64,000 bases of DNA from Vandiemenella viatica (GCA_031002005.1 JARYHS010006964.1:4836001-4900000); one strand, 5' to 3'; positions 1 to 11,742 are shown, counted from the stretch's first letter. Numbers and translations are program-made. Notes: generated by a model not told the origin, from the sequence alone.

Positions 1-2244
1 ATGTTCACACATAAACTTATTTGAGTAGTCTTTAAATCCAAGATGGCTTACTGATACACCGGTACTAGCAGTATAATCACCAGGCTTTCTAAAATAAATC
101 ATCTAGCACTATTACAATGTTTATAAAAATGGGCCTAATTCCTGGACACGGGACCAGACACAAAATTCTAGTGACATTCCCGGATTTCCAGGCCATCTGT
201 CAACCCTAGCCTAGTGTGGTATTAGTTTATTGACTACAGTTCATTTTCGTCTCTGTGTGCCGTGCAGTAGTTGTTTGTCTAGTCGCTGTGGTTCTATTCG
301 TCTAGTCTGTGCGCAGTCTCCCTATTGGTTGGTGGAGCAGCACGTGATCTTAATTGCAGTGACGCCTCGCACCGAATTCATATATTCGGGAGTCCAACTT
401 CCCCGTATCTTGCGGGAGGAGCTGCTTTCTACTGAGCGCCTGCAAATTATTCGTTAACTCAGAAGCTCCGAACAAACTAAAAAATGAAAGAAATTTCTGC
501 TCAGTCACTACGGCTATCAGAATATTTTTACTGTCGACTAGTGGCAGCCCTGTTATTCCAATGAACAGCTCTCTTATAAAGATTTTTCACTAGTATTTTT
601 TAACATAGAAAATGACTGCATTATATTTGAGTGATAGTGGAAAACGGATATCTAGAAATACAAATTAGTAACAATGGTATTCAGAGCCAGACCGTTATGA
701 TCCTGCCGTCTTCTGTTTGTGGTGGTTGCGTCCCGTCTGATCACCTCGCCTCCAGGCAGTTCTTTTTTTTTTTTTAATCTCTCAATAGTAATGGATTCCT
801 TACTAAAATACTGAACCTAGCTGCATATTTTTTCCTTGTCAGTTCCTTTAGACGACCTACGTTTATTTTAAAGAATGACTGCCTTATTTTCCCTGCAGCT
901 TTTGTTAAAATCATACACAAATTCAATTATTTACTATCATTCATTTTCAATATTCTACGCGGCTATTTTTCTGAGCTGTACATTCGTGTGAACTTGTCTC
1001 CTGTTTCAATATGCCGCGCATACCGCGTATGCACCTGCAGTTTAACGTGGTAACGGTCCTGCCGTGCTTACAACCCACGTCCTCAGTTGTCTGCTTCATA
1101 TATTCTAATCTTATTCTAATCTCTTTCTTCCTCTACAGTTCTTACCTTCGACTTTTCCCTCTACTAAGAATATAACCAATCCTGCATGTCTCAGAATATG
1201 GCCTACCAGCCTGTCATTCCAGGCTGTCTGCCCCGCTGTCCCGCCTCCGCCAAACAAACCAAAATTTAATATAGCTACTTATGGGTGTCAAACAGACGAT
1301 ACGGCTGTCGAGTCGACGCATGGACCATTGCTGATCACGCGAGGATTCATTAGCAGCAGACAAGACACGACATTGCGCTTATTTCCAACTACGTCACAGT
1401 TCAAAAAAATCACTAGCTGCAACGCTGAGAATCTTGCTACTGAAGAGCTATGGGTGGGATAATTTCAACACTCCCATGCCAACACTCTCAACTGTACGGA
1501 ATTTCGTACAACTATTGGGTACGTTAATTGTCTGCCTGCAAGTAACGCATTTGTCGAGTTTTTTCTCTATTAAATAAAAGTTACATGTCGCAGTATTGAA
1601 AGCCATTTTGATTACCAGTACTAACATCAACTAATCATGTAATCATTGGTACTTGAGAAATAGACACGATATATTGAAACTAATTTGTTCCGCCAATAAA
1701 ACAAATCAACTGCCTAGTTAGACACCAGATGCCAGACACTAAGGCTTAGTAACGCAGATAATATTTCATGCATTCTACTTAAAACCAGTGTTATTCGTTT
1801 TTTAATAAAAACTAGTAAAACAATTATTTTTTTTTTACAAAATTCGTAAGCGTTACAGCTTTGACGAAAAAAATTCCTCGAGCGTCCCGCTTTGACGAAA
1901 AATATAAATTATCACTTATGGCATCACTGAAGAGAAAAGGGAAAGATTAATTAATAACAGTTTACAATCACAAGTATGGTTTTGCTCGCTGATTGCTAAA
2001 ACTGGTTAAGCGAACAATTTGCCAGCATTAGAAAACAAGAACTGAGCCGTCCGTTATAAATTCTGTGAGGCAGTCAGTGTTACCAACTGTCGCACACACG
2101 AGAGCCAGCAGGCGTCCTCTAATGATCTTGACTCTCGTTACAAATCATTCACACTAACCAAAGCGTTTCCTGCACTAATTCTGCTCGAGATATATAACTC
2201 ATCATCCCTAGTTCACGAATAATGGTAAAAAAACAAAAAAGTGC
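1..2244. other. No recognised gene
   Basis: AT-rich sequence with short homopolymer runs and only short open frames in which I see no family motif. No terminal repeats, RNA gene or splice-linked exons could be supported. Confidence 0.5.
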
Positions 2245-2310
2245 AGAATACCCTCTCGTGGAATCGAACTGGCGACATTGCATGCGACGGCTAACAGGAC
2301 TGCGCCAATT
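2245..2310 (-). repeat. tRNA-like SINE head or tRNA pseudogene
   Basis: Read on the minus strand, this holds a good internal RNA polymerase III A box (TGGCGCAGTCCTGTTAGCC, plus-strand 2289-2307) followed by a B-box-like AGTTCGATTCC (2260-2270). The spacing suits a tRNA. The flanks do not form a convincing acceptor stem, and the minus strand runs into a T/A-rich stretch. A tRNA-derived SINE head or dead tRNA copy is therefore more likely than a functional tRNA. Confidence 0.5.
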
Positions 2311-2915
2311 ACAGTTCTATATCAGAATATTTGTTCTTGTTTGTTTATTTATTATTATTATACTATTTTTGGGTGTAGGAAATAGTTTTCATTGCTATGA
2401 ATAATTTGTCAGCGTTCATTTCTTTGCAACGAGAGGGAATCAGATTCATATATAGCACTTCCGATACATGTCTCTTAAATAACACATACGTTGATTCGAG
2501 TCATTTCACCCCGAAATATAATATCAAGGATGGTGCTTCATACTCGTAGATATAATTCAGACATTGGGCATAATTACAATTAAATAAATATATAGTGGAA
2601 CACTAGGTTTCATTGAACATTTTCAATAAAAGTTTCTTAAGATTATTCAGTAGTCGCGATAGATCGTTTTAAACCCCTAACAGGGTTGAAATTAAAATAT
2701 TGTGCTACCTGATAGTGCGGATTTCATTTTCTATCAAATCGCTATAGTCTACAAAGCCGTGTTACTACTTCGACATCCGTAAAAAGTTTCGTTCTTCATC
2801 TTTAAAATACGTTGGTAGTTGTCGAAAGATCTTACGAATCTGAAAATTCTCGAAAGCTTTTTCGAACAAAATTAGCATGCTTCATTGGATAGAGATTTTC
2901 TTTAACTGGATAATA
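2311..2915. other. No recognised feature
   Basis: AT-rich sequence between the tRNA-like copy and the left end of the mariner. I see no coding frame or repeat. Confidence 0.5.
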
Positions 2916-2943
2916 CGAGGGTTGGAACTTAAACAGTAGGAAC
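2916..2943 (+). repeat. Mariner left terminal inverted repeat
   Basis: About 28 bp, preceded by TA. It pairs with 7499-7526 in inverted orientation with a few mismatches. Confidence 0.88.
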
Positions 2944-3119
2944 ACTGCTGTGGAGACAGTATGCAATGGAATCTACTATAGTCGCTGGTAGCACACGTTG
3001 TTCACATACCTACCTTACCTTCGAGCAAATGGACTCGCCCATCCCATGTCCCCGGCGTGCGCACAATCGGGGGAAACGCAGTCACTTGTGAGCGAGCGGT
3101 CTAACGTAACGGTGTCACT

Positions 3120-4140
3120 ATGTTTTCGAAACAGGAACAACGGAGTTGGATCAAGATTGAATGTGCCAGAGGTCGTACAGCACGACAGCGTCAAGGTCTT
3201 CAAGAGGCGTGCGAGGAATCGGCATAGCCGTACAGAACAGTGGCGCGCTGGGTAAAAGCCTTCAACGAAGGTCGGCAAACTGCGGCAGACCTGCATCGGG
3301 CAGGTCGTCCTAGCGTGTCTGAAGAAGAACTGCAAACTGTTGCCACGTTAGTGGACAGTGATCGACGCCATACGATTCATGAGCTCACCTACGAAAACCG
3401 GATTAGCGCGTACGATTGTGCTTCGCATCCTGAAGGAACGCCTGGGCATGCGAAAAATTGCATCACTATTGGTTCAGCACGAATTGACGGAAATGCAGAA
3501 ATGGATGCGTTACGACGCTGCTCAGACGCACTTGGAGCGCGAAGGAGAGGCTTTCTTACGCCGTATCGTAACATTGGATGAGACATGGGCCACATCATAA
3601 GAGCCAAAACTGAAGCGCCAATCCAACGAATGACGTCATTACGGGTCGCCGCGAAAGTCGAAAGTGCGTCAGAGCCCCAGTATTGTGAAAGTTATGGTGA
3701 TTCTCGTGTACGGCTGTGATGGTGTTATCCTAACGCATTACATTCCTCTACGGCAGACCGTCAGTGCACAGTATTACTGTTCGTTTTTTGAGCATCACCT
3801 GCGACCAGCTTTGCGAAAGAAGTGGCAACACTTTCTGCGCAACCCACCAATTAGTTTGCACGACAATGCGCGGGCGCATACAGCGCAAGCTGTGGCTGCT
3901 CTGTTCGGCCGATGGGACTGGGAAGTACTGTACCATCCACCATACTCCCCGGACTTAAGTCCTTGTGACTTTGATTTGATTCCGAAGATGAAGGAAACAC
4001 TTCGTGGCATTCGCTTCAGATAGGCAGTACACCACTCCATTCGCACCATCAACAGAACAGTCTCTGCTAACGGTATACTACACCTTCCACATCGCTGGCA
4101 ACGGGTTCTACACAACGCTGGTGACTACTTTGAAACAGAA
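3120..4140 (+). pseudogene. Mariner transposase, inactivated
   Basis: A DDE/D cut-and-paste transposase of the mariner family. The start is ATG at 3120 (MFSKQEQRSWIKIECARG). The helix-turn-helix part (ARWVKAFNEGR, GRPSVSEEE) follows. The three catalytic aspartates lie in recognisable motifs: TLDETWA near 3570, LHDNARAHTA near 3860 and YSPDLSPCDFDL near 3945, the last typical of the D34D mariners. The frame is broken by a TAG at 3225-3227, a frameshift near 3400, a TAA at 3598-3600, further stops near 3630 and 4021, and a small deletion after 4023. It cannot make an active enzyme. Reading stops at the hAT insertion. Confidence 0.9.
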
Positions 4141-4762
4141 CTAAATGTAGGCCTAATTAGGATGAAGGTACATAAACAAGATTCAAGTAGCCTAACACTG
4201 TATTTTATGAAAGAAAAAAAACCGTAGTTAACAAAAGTTAATAATATATTTAACTTAGAAATAAATTTAAATGAATGAATCACTTAAGTAACGTTCTGAG
4301 GGTGTACATTAAAGTTAAATATTTCTGAAATATGAAAAAAATACAAGAAGAAACTAAAAAAAAGCAGTAAGTCCAGTTAAATTGTTGCTATGACAGATGA
4401 GAGTTAAAGGTTAATTTTGATTAAACTTCAGATTTTTTTAGCTAATTACAGGAAAAATTTAATTTTTGGTTTTAAAATAACTAAATATAGGCCTAGTACG
4501 CGTGAAATAAGGTAGAGGTACATTAACAACATTCAAATATGTAGCCCACCACTATAGATTAGGAAAGAAAAAAAAAACAGTAGTTAACAAAGTTAATAAC
4601 ATATTTAACTTAGAAATAAATTGAAATGTATAAATCACTTAAGTAATGTTCTGATTCAAAACTTCTGAATGTTAACATTTAAATTAAATATTTCTGACAT
4701 ATGAAAAAAAAAATACATGAAGAAACTATAACAAAAGCAGTAAGCTTAGTTAAATTGTTGCT
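4139..4762 (-). repeat. Tandem duplication of about 340 bp at the hAT 3' side
   Basis: 4139-4391 and about 4481-4762 are diverged direct copies. Both begin with an aactaaat(g/a)taggcct-like stretch. Both share runs such as gtagttaacaaa, taacttagaaataaat and aatcacttaagtaa, and both end with ttaaattgttgct. The second copy runs into the stop end of the transposase frame. The duplication belongs to the 3' non-coding part of the element. Confidence 0.75.
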
Positions 4763-7017
4763 AAAACAAAGCATTACTTGCTTTTCTAATATTATTTTTA
4801 TTAACAAACTCGTTAACGAGCGGCCTCATGTCCAAACTATTTAGAACTTCTTGATGGCAGTTGAGAATGGCTATATAGTTTAGTCTATCCTGTCCCATTG
4901 TTGACCGCAAGTAATTCTTGAGATGTCGAAGACAGCTAAAAGACCTCTCTGCCGTTTCATTGGTTATTGGGACAGTTCTCAGAAGCTTAATGCATTTGGT
5001 CACTTCAGGTAGAAGGTCTTTCACACTTTTTTCTTCTACAAGAAACTTCCTCACATCACGCATTGAAGAAAGAGAAATATTTCGTTGTTTTGCAATGTCA
5101 TTCAGCATAGTAAGGTGGAGGAGAAGTCGGGCTTGGTCGAGGTCACCGACAAATATTTCTTGAATTTTCTGGGTTTTATTTGATCCAGTTGTCATGGCAG
5201 AAACACATTCTTCTTCAACTGCGGAAACTAAATTTAGTCCAGATTGTTGAAACCGTTCCCTTACACACATGAGTACAGTGTCACACACTTCATTATACAC
5301 TCGCTTGAAATACTCTTCAGGAGTAGAGAATGTGTGTGCTTCAGAACATCCAAGGTTATCTAATTTCTTTGGTAAACGATGATGTCTTGGCAAAATAGGT
5401 TCATCAACCAAGCTGGGTTTCTCCTCATTGCATGTTTTCCAAAACTGGTTGAACTTACCACGCTTTTCTTCAAGAATATTAGTTAAAAGTCCAAGCTTAT
5501 CTTTGACTTCGGCAGCTCCGATGTGCTCACTTTGTATTTGTGAGTTTATTTCCTCCACAGGACTCATAATGAGACTGTAAAGGGACAAAAACCAAAATGT
5601 CTTAAAGTGAGTCATTTGCTCTAGGTATCCTGAGCATTTAGCTGCAGCATCTGAGGTATCATTTTGTGACAATAAATCAAAAGACTCAATAAGGCTTGAA
5701 TATTTCTGTAAAATCTGGTTAAGGCTTGATTCCCGTATTGTCCACCTTGTGGGGCAAAGTGGGCGAAGTCCAATACGGCGAGTGGGGCTAGTTTTGTCAT
5801 TGCCTAATACAGTTTTGAAAATATATATCCTCTTTGGAGATTCTCTAATAGTATTTATTAGATCTTTTGCCAGATTCATTATATCCCTCATACAGGAAAG
5901 TTGGCGTAAACTGTCTTCCACAGCCAAACTCAAACTGTGGGCTGTGCAGTGTACGTAAAGTGCTTGGGGTTGAATTTCTTTGATAACAGTTTGCAGCCCC
6001 TTAAAACTTCCCTTCATCTGGAATGTACCGTCATAGCATTGACCTCTACTATTTTCTAGAGACAAACCAAACCGAGCTAGAATGTCTTTCACCATGTCGA
6101 ACAGAGTTTTTTCCTCAGTATTTGGAGCTGTATAAAAACCTAGGAAGTCCTCGCAAATCTCAAAATTTTCATTAACTGTACGGATGCAAAAAGTAACTTG
6201 TTCTTGGACGGATATATCACTTGTCCCATCGACCATTATTCCATAGTAGTTACAACTTTTTATCTCTTGAATCACAGAGCGTAAGACAGACTGACCTAGA
6301 ATGCCTATGATCTCATTTTGTATGTTACGAGACGTCCATTTATAACCTGACCGTCCTAACCAATGTGCTAGGTCTGGCCTAACCTCTTTACGAAAATTTA
6401 ATAATTGCCAGAAATTGGAATTTATATCCTCATGACCTCTAATAGCAATACCTTGAAGGCAAAGAAATTTTACAGTTGTAAAAATACACATCATGGCAGA
6501 GCGGGCACGTTTCATGTCTTTATCAAGTTGGTCATCTAATAAACCTACTACATTTTGTTTAGAAGAAAATTTCATCACGCTTTCTTTCTTGAGAGTGTGA
6601 ATTTTCGTGAGCTTTAAACCTTTCCCTGGCGTTTTTCCAATCGGAAAACCCTACTGCTGTAAAAGCGTCTTCTTTTTTTGAACTGAATGTCAGAAGACAT
6701 TTAGCTTCAGCTTCTTTGCAAATTTTACAAAATACTTTATCGATTTGTGAACTCTATCCAAGAATGAGATAAAAGCCAAGACTTTTGAAATGTTTTTGTT
6801 TTTTTATCTCTCTTGTTTCCAACTGATGAAACCACCGGTGATTAATAAGATCGAGAAGTGGATGCAGACGTCGATGGCACGGAAGTTGATGAAGGGTCTG
6901 ATTTTTCACTTCCCTTATTGTATTGGTTAACTTCCAAGCGCGTTTTTTTTTAGTAAATACCTCTCCATTGGCAATAATAAGTTCTTTCCAACACTCGGTT
7001 GAACAAATAGACCACAA
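4761..7017 (-). pseudogene. hAT transposase, ZMYM1-like, with TTF zinc finger; frameshifted
   Basis: The largest open frame of the window (605 codons, 6578 down to 4761). It contains DGTSD (a likely catalytic aspartate), a GQCYDG block, HCTAHSLSLAV, a CPTRW motif and the C-terminal dimerisation block NETAERSFSCLRHLKNYLRS. Upstream, 6580-6770 read in another frame gives the TTF-type zinc finger: CKICKEAEAKC, then FSDWKNARERFKAHENSHSQ. A third stretch (7017-6754) ends HFKSLGFYLIL just before a one-base slip. At least two frameshifts (near 6577 and 6762) therefore separate the DNA-binding finger from the catalytic part. The 605-codon frame lacks its finger and is best read as a transposase remnant, not a host gene. 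Confidence 0.82.
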
Positions 7018-7498
7018 AACCTATTGTCAATATTAGGATTTAAATTGAAACAAGTAAAATCACTTTACTGAAACTGAACACTGTCAGAAGCTGACACCCA
7101 CAACAATATACTGCCGCTACATGCCTACAGCACTGCGAGCGTGGGAGGGGGTTGGCGCGGGCGATGTCGCTGGGGGAGGAGGGGTGGCAGAACGGTGTCC
7201 TTGAGACGGGTCAATGCACTGAGCAGCCGCAACTAATGTCCAATGTCCTACACAGTGTCGCCACCCCGCCAAGCTTCCCCGCGTAAACAAACAGCAAGGG
7301 TAACTGGCCACCTGTTTATTAGCCACATTGCTGCCTACTCTTGGAATGTGTAGAGTTATAGAATTAAAATTTTCAGTAAGAAAAATATTGGTGGGACACA
7401 GCCCCACCACTCTCATTATTGGTGAGGCCCCGGGCCCCACCATCTCTTATGAAGTCGGCGCCCATGTGTAACGCTTTTGTATCGGTTGTGAATAAATA

Positions 7499-7526
7499 GT
7501 TGCCACTATTTAAGTTCCAACCCTCA
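7499..7526 (-). repeat. Mariner right terminal inverted repeat
   Basis: The inverted partner of 2916-2943, followed by TA at 7527-7528. The preceding sequence is typical of a mariner 3' end. Confidence 0.88.
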
Positions 7527-7528
7527 TA

Positions 7529-8348
7529 TATATGTTTAGAAAATATTTCATGGACTGTTACTGGCAGTAAAATACGTTCCAACAATTGAAATTTTATGAG
7601 AAAACTTTTATGACCAAAATTAATATATAACATTAATGTAACAATAATTGTTTCAATGTGTGATGATGCTATTTTATAGTTTGACAAAGTATTGCTCGCC
7701 TGTGTAGGAGCTAGTAGTTTGCTACTTGGCTGCTAAGGTAGCGCTAAACGCATTGTCAAGGAAGTGCTGCTGTCTACAAGAGCTGTGACGAACTAAATAC
7801 TCTTACCCAAGCAACACACCCTGCACGCGGTGGAATGACAAAACACTACACCGACTGCGGCCTGCTCACAGCATACGACATAAACTCATATTAATGTAGC
7901 TATCACAAACTTTTTGCTAACATTTTGATTTTTTTTCAAAAGTGGGCCTATTAATTGTGCCTTTAATGAACGATACATACCACTTTTCGTAAAATAAAAA
8001 AAATAAAAATTATGTGCTCAGTTAGAGAATCACTCATTTAACTGTTTTTTTGAAAACCAATAAACTCCAGACTGTCCGCTATGGTTTAGCTGTAAACTTC
8101 AGCACGCATATTTCAAATGAATTTTCGAATCCACAGTTTCGCAAGTAAATGACCGATTGTTATTATTATTTTTTTTTAAATCGGAACATTTGGAATTGCG
8201 GCAGGTCACCAGTTCGAATCTTCCAAATATTTTGTTATTTGAAATTGCAAAAAAATAACGGTCATTTGATTCATCTTAAATTTTAGTGATTTTCTGCCCG
8301 CATAACAACGCAGGTAGGTGGAATCAGCTGCACTCATACTCACAGCTG
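7529..8348. other. No recognised feature between mariner and piggyBac
   Basis: AT-rich spacer with poly-A and poly-T runs. No gene or repeat was identified. Confidence 0.5.
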
Positions 8349-8403
8349 TTAACCCTTTGACTGCTCTAGACGTGTTAACGCGCGTGGCTACTACTGCGCC
8401 CAG

Positions 8404-8640
8404 GTGCTCCAGACGTGTATACACGCACCGCCTTGCCGCCCTGTCTGTGCTCCAGACGTGTATACACGCGCCGCCTTGCCGCCCTGTCTGTGCTCCAGAC
8501 GTGTATACACGCACCGCCTTGCCGCCCTGTCTGTGCTCCAGACGTGTATACACGCGCCGCCTTGCCGCCCTGTCTGTGCTTCAGACGGGTATACACGCGC
8601 CGCCTTGCTGCCCTGTCTGTGCTCTGGACGTGAACACGTC
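8404..8640 (+). repeat. 43-bp minisatellite in the piggyBac left end
   Basis: Five near-identical units start at 8405, 8448, 8491, 8534 and 8577, with a degenerate sixth from 8620. The period is 43 bp. Every good unit holds the perfect palindrome CGTGTATACACG (CGGGTATACACG in the fifth). Because 43 is not a multiple of three, the array stays open in several frames; these frames are not genes. Related but degenerate motifs (ctagacgtgttaacgcg, gacgtgaacacgtc) lie just outside. Confidence 0.92.
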
Positions 8641-8817
8641 GGGCCGCTCGGGTCCCTGTGTGCTCTGCACGAGTTAACGCGCTTGCCTCTTAGCGGCCTG
8701 GTCGTGAAGCCATATTTACACCCAGGGTGGTTAGTTGTTTTCCTTATTCGACCCTTGAGCGTTGGCAGCTGCGATATAATTTGTGTTTCTCATTTCCTTT
8801 TGGTTTTCGCTGAGAAA

Positions 8818-9937
8818 ATGGCACGCCGTCGTGTTTGTACAGTGGAAGAAATCATCGAGATTCTTACTAGAAGCGACAGTGAATATGATGTCATTGATAT
8901 GGATCACAGTGATGACCCTTCGACAGGATCTCGAAGTAATAGTCCTAAGCCATGTACATCAGTTAGTGGAAAATTACCATTTATCTCCATATGTGAAAAT
9001 TCTTCAGAATTTGAAGCTACAGATATTGAGAGCGAAATGTGTGGAAAAAGAGAATGCTTTAATGACACGTTTGACTGCATGCGCTTGACGATTAAGCTGC
9101 GGGATACAAGTGTGGATTAGGTTAACATTCCAGCAGTTTGTCATTTTTCCTGATATTTCTAATAGAAGTTCATATGAAATCTATTGCTTATGAGAACTAC
9201 AGATACGCGAGAATCAGTTCACACTATATTTTCGCTATAAAGTGGTATAAAAAGTTCTTTTTCCACATTTTCGAATACTGCATTTTAAATGCTCACGCTC
9301 TTCGCCGAGTAGTAACCGGACGAAAAATGCCAGTTGCAGAGTTTCATCTGTCTCTGGTAAGGGGGCATCCATAAAATACGTGAGGAGTTTTTCCGGATTT
9401 CGGGACCCCCTCCCCTCTTGTGAGTTCTGGTTCGCGTGAGACCACCCCCCTCCCGCCCATAGAAATAGCTCTCACAACTATTTGAGACCTTTATTTTTTT
9501 AGGTCTCAACCTTACAAAGCTGCACTTTTCGAGGAAATACCCACCTAAAATCTACTGCTACGTCTTTCATAGACCTATTTTTTTAGCTCTACGGTCCAAC
9601 GGGACCCCCCTCTCTCTCTTGCTAATATTTCGCCGAACCCCCCCCCCCATTTCACCTCACGTAATTTATGGACGCCCCCTTAGAGAATTTGTTGAAGCAT
9701 ATACCAAGAACGAACCTAGCAATGGAAGACGCTCCGATGAGGAATATCGTCAAGGATTTACTGGGAGACATTTTTCAAATGTTATTCATATTGAAAATTA
9801 AAAAAGAGCACTCCAATGCGTAAATGCGCTGTATGTTCTAAACAGAAAGTGCATCGAGAAACCAATGCAGAACATGTAATGCACCACTGTGTGTTGTACC
9901 ATTTTTCAAAGCTTATCACACAAAAAGAATTATTAAC
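8818..9937 (+). pseudogene. piggyBac transposase remnant
   Basis: Three pieces are left. (1) 8818-9120 starts MARRRVCTVEEIIEIL and is rich in acidic and serine residues, like a piggyBac N-terminus. (2) About 9210-9357 reads KWYKKFFFHIFEYCILNAHA then RRVVTGRKMPVAEFHLSLV, the hydrophobic segment after the catalytic core. (3) From 9683 it reads REFVEAYTKNEPSNGRRS, GRHFSNVI, then MRKCAVCSKQK and CRTCNAPLC, the Cys-rich C-terminal finger, and ends AYHTKKNY at a TAA (9935-9937). The DDD catalytic core between pieces 1 and 2 is missing. A MITE separates pieces 2 and 3 exactly. There is a frame slip inside the Cys-rich region. Confidence 0.82.
9360..9680. mobile_element. 321-bp MITE with TA target duplication
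   Basis: The terminal inverted repeats are about 27 bp. The left end reads agggggcatccataaa and the right end, reversed, agggggcgtccataaa, both followed by a (a/t)tacgtgagg block. TA flanks both sides (9358-9359, 9681-9682), as for Tc1/mariner-type elements. It has no coding capacity and its inner part has poly-C blocks. It sits inside the piggyBac transposase frame, so it inserted after the piggyBac. A relative lies at about 32640-33000. Confidence 0.88.
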
Positions 9938-10476
9938 CATGGGTAACTGCAGAGTAATAATTATATTACATTTATACGCCTCTAAAACTAAATAAAATAT
10001 AAAAACATATTTTTAACTTGCCAGTGGCGGTCCATAGCCCGGGTCAAAAAGGTTGGAAAATATGTACAGATTTTTTGAAAAGTATTAGGAAAGGTATTCT
10101 CTCCAGATAAATTACTACGCTCACAAACAAAAAATATTTCAGTTGCTGTAATATCTATTTAGTATATGAAGAACCTGCATGTTTGCTTTTGCAGAAATTC
10201 ACTTTTAGTGGAGGTTTAAACTGAAAAACTTTAGTTGTTATATTAACAGCATTTATTTTGTTTCTGGGGTTTCAAATCGCAGAGCGACAGCAGACGAACG
10301 TCACACACAACGCTCCATATTATATTCAGCATACAGCGGTCTGGTGCGTGTGCCCACCTCAGCAGATCAGGTATCGGTCGAACGCGGCATTCCAGCGCAG
10401 GTAAATAGCTGAGGCGTAAACAAAGCAGCACTCAGCGAGAGCTCGGCCAGGCGAACCGTAGCAGTTAAAGGGTTAA

Positions 10477-11742
10477 AAAGTAATTCTAGTCTATTATGTA
10501 CAAAATAGCAAGGTATGATGATTTTCTACACTACACCAACAAAAATTAGAGAACAAAAGTCATCCAACTGACAGCTATTACTAAATATTTATAGACAGGC
10601 GCCAAAGTTTACAATTCCTACTGCCCACTTCAAGAACGATAGTTAGAATGCAACTTACTTATGAAATGATATTCCAGGTTCTTTCCTCTCTTGCCTATTT
10701 GTGCAACCGTATGCAACACAAGATGGCATTATAAAACACTTATACACATTACAAAATTAAATAATCACAGAATCAAACACAATGTGAACTTTGCATTTGT
10801 TTGGGTTCGCAATATCGCCGCTGCCGCCACGAAGCATACGCGAGAGTTTAGAGCCTGCTTCACAGATTTAACGTCAGTTCTCCTCCATATATTTCCTTCC
10901 TTGATGGTAAAGAGTGAATTAAATGCGTTTTCGTTTCTTCTTAATATCTTTATTTCCGTTGCGAAACTGACGCAGTTTCAAACTGCCGTAGTTCCGCTGT
11001 CTGCCGCCAGAGGCGTTGGTTAAAGACCGCCATTGTGTGCTTTGTTGAAGTAGAGAAAAGAAAGTGAGGCAGAGAAGAATACTTGTTTTTAACATTATTC
11101 TGGTTGAGCTGCAACTTACGTGGCGTAATGGCATCCAGCAATATTATTTTTTAAATTTTACGTAGGTAAATGAAGTAATTATTGTGACAAGATCTGAAGC
11201 AGTTTCAATACAAAATTGTCAAATGATGGAATAAGACAACGACTAAGAAAAAATACACAAGACTGTAATGTGTTTCAAAACTTCGCTGCTCCATATTGTG
11301 CCATTTACTGCCTGGTTGTTAATGACTAAAAGCTCCGGGCCCACAGAACGCGACAAGCGACAGCAACACGCGATATTGCGTCACGGCGCGACGGTGCTAT
11401 TGTTGTAATTCACAGTTTTGAATTAGGAAGGTCACACACAAAGCGATCCGTCGCTGGGCCTCAGTGTTTGTCGTGGCGACGAGCGACAAAGTTGTACAGA
11501 ATTACAAAATTGTCGCGCGATACAGCGACATGGCCGATGAAGAAAAATTTTCAAGCTAAAAAAAAAAATATATATATATTTTTCGCTTTCAGAATTGAAT
11601 TTTTTTCTTGTTAGATTCTCACTTTCTATTTGGTTGTTTACACTGTAATTATTTAAAATATTTAATACTGGTATTTGTCATCAGCACATGCAAGGAACAT
11701 TTTGTCAAAACTGTTAGCACTGCCCAATGATATACCAAAGCT
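10477..11742. other. No recognised feature
   Basis: Mixed AT-rich sequence with a moderately GC-rich patch at 11330-11540 containing repeated gcgac words. I found no coherent coding frame, inverted ends or RNA gene. Confidence 0.45.

Larger units (their letters stand above)
4139..7466 (-). mobile_element. hAT-like element nested in the mariner
   Basis: A 3.3-kb insertion carrying a minus-strand transposase with a TTF-type zinc finger, a DUF4371-like core and a hAT dimerisation tail (the ZMYM1-like group). The upstream part (7100-7466) is GC-rich and ends in a candidate terminus, reading on the minus strand as CATGGGCGCCGACTTC. I could not find a matching inverted end at about 4140, nor a clean 8-bp target duplication. 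The boundaries are therefore inferred mainly from where the mariner sequence stops and resumes. Confidence 0.6.
2916..7526 (+). mobile_element. Mariner element interrupted by a hAT-like insertion
   Basis: Both ends are visible. The left end (from 2916) begins cgagggttggaacttaaa and the right end, reverse-complemented (ending 7526), begins tgagggttggaacttaaa; the match continues with a few changes for about 28 bp. Each end abuts a TA (2914-2915 and 7527-7528), the usual mariner target duplication. The transposase reading ends near 4140. The typical short 3' segment of the element resumes near 7467. The 3.3 kb between is a foreign hAT-like element, so a mariner of about 1.3 kb has grown to 4.6 kb. 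Both the mariner gene and the insert are broken. Confidence 0.88.
8349..10476 (+). mobile_element. piggyBac-like element, internally deleted
   Basis: The element is bounded by the piggyBac target TTAA on both sides (8349-8352 and 10473-10476). Inside these, the ends are inverted copies: left CCCTTTGACTGCT, right reverse-complemented CCCTTTAACTGCT. At 2.1 kb, including a 321-bp MITE, it is shorter than usual for an autonomous copy. The remaining coding pieces are the N-terminus and the C-terminus of a piggyBac transposase. The left end carries a 43-bp minisatellite. It is non-autonomous today. Confidence 0.85.

Noticed and set aside
230..457. 75-codon frame at the left edge
   Set aside because: No motif or supporting context.
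7117..7443. 108-codon frame in the GC-rich part of the nested hAT
   Set aside because: Proline- and alanine-rich low-complexity translation of a non-coding GC-rich end.
8206..8677. Several overlapping open frames across the 43-bp minisatellite
   Set aside because: The period of 43 keeps many frames open; the repeated peptides (VYTRLEHRQGGKA-like) are an effect of the repeat.
10022..10040. hAT-like terminus cagtggcggtccatag inside the piggyBac 3' part
   Set aside because: No inverted partner or 8-bp duplication was found nearby.
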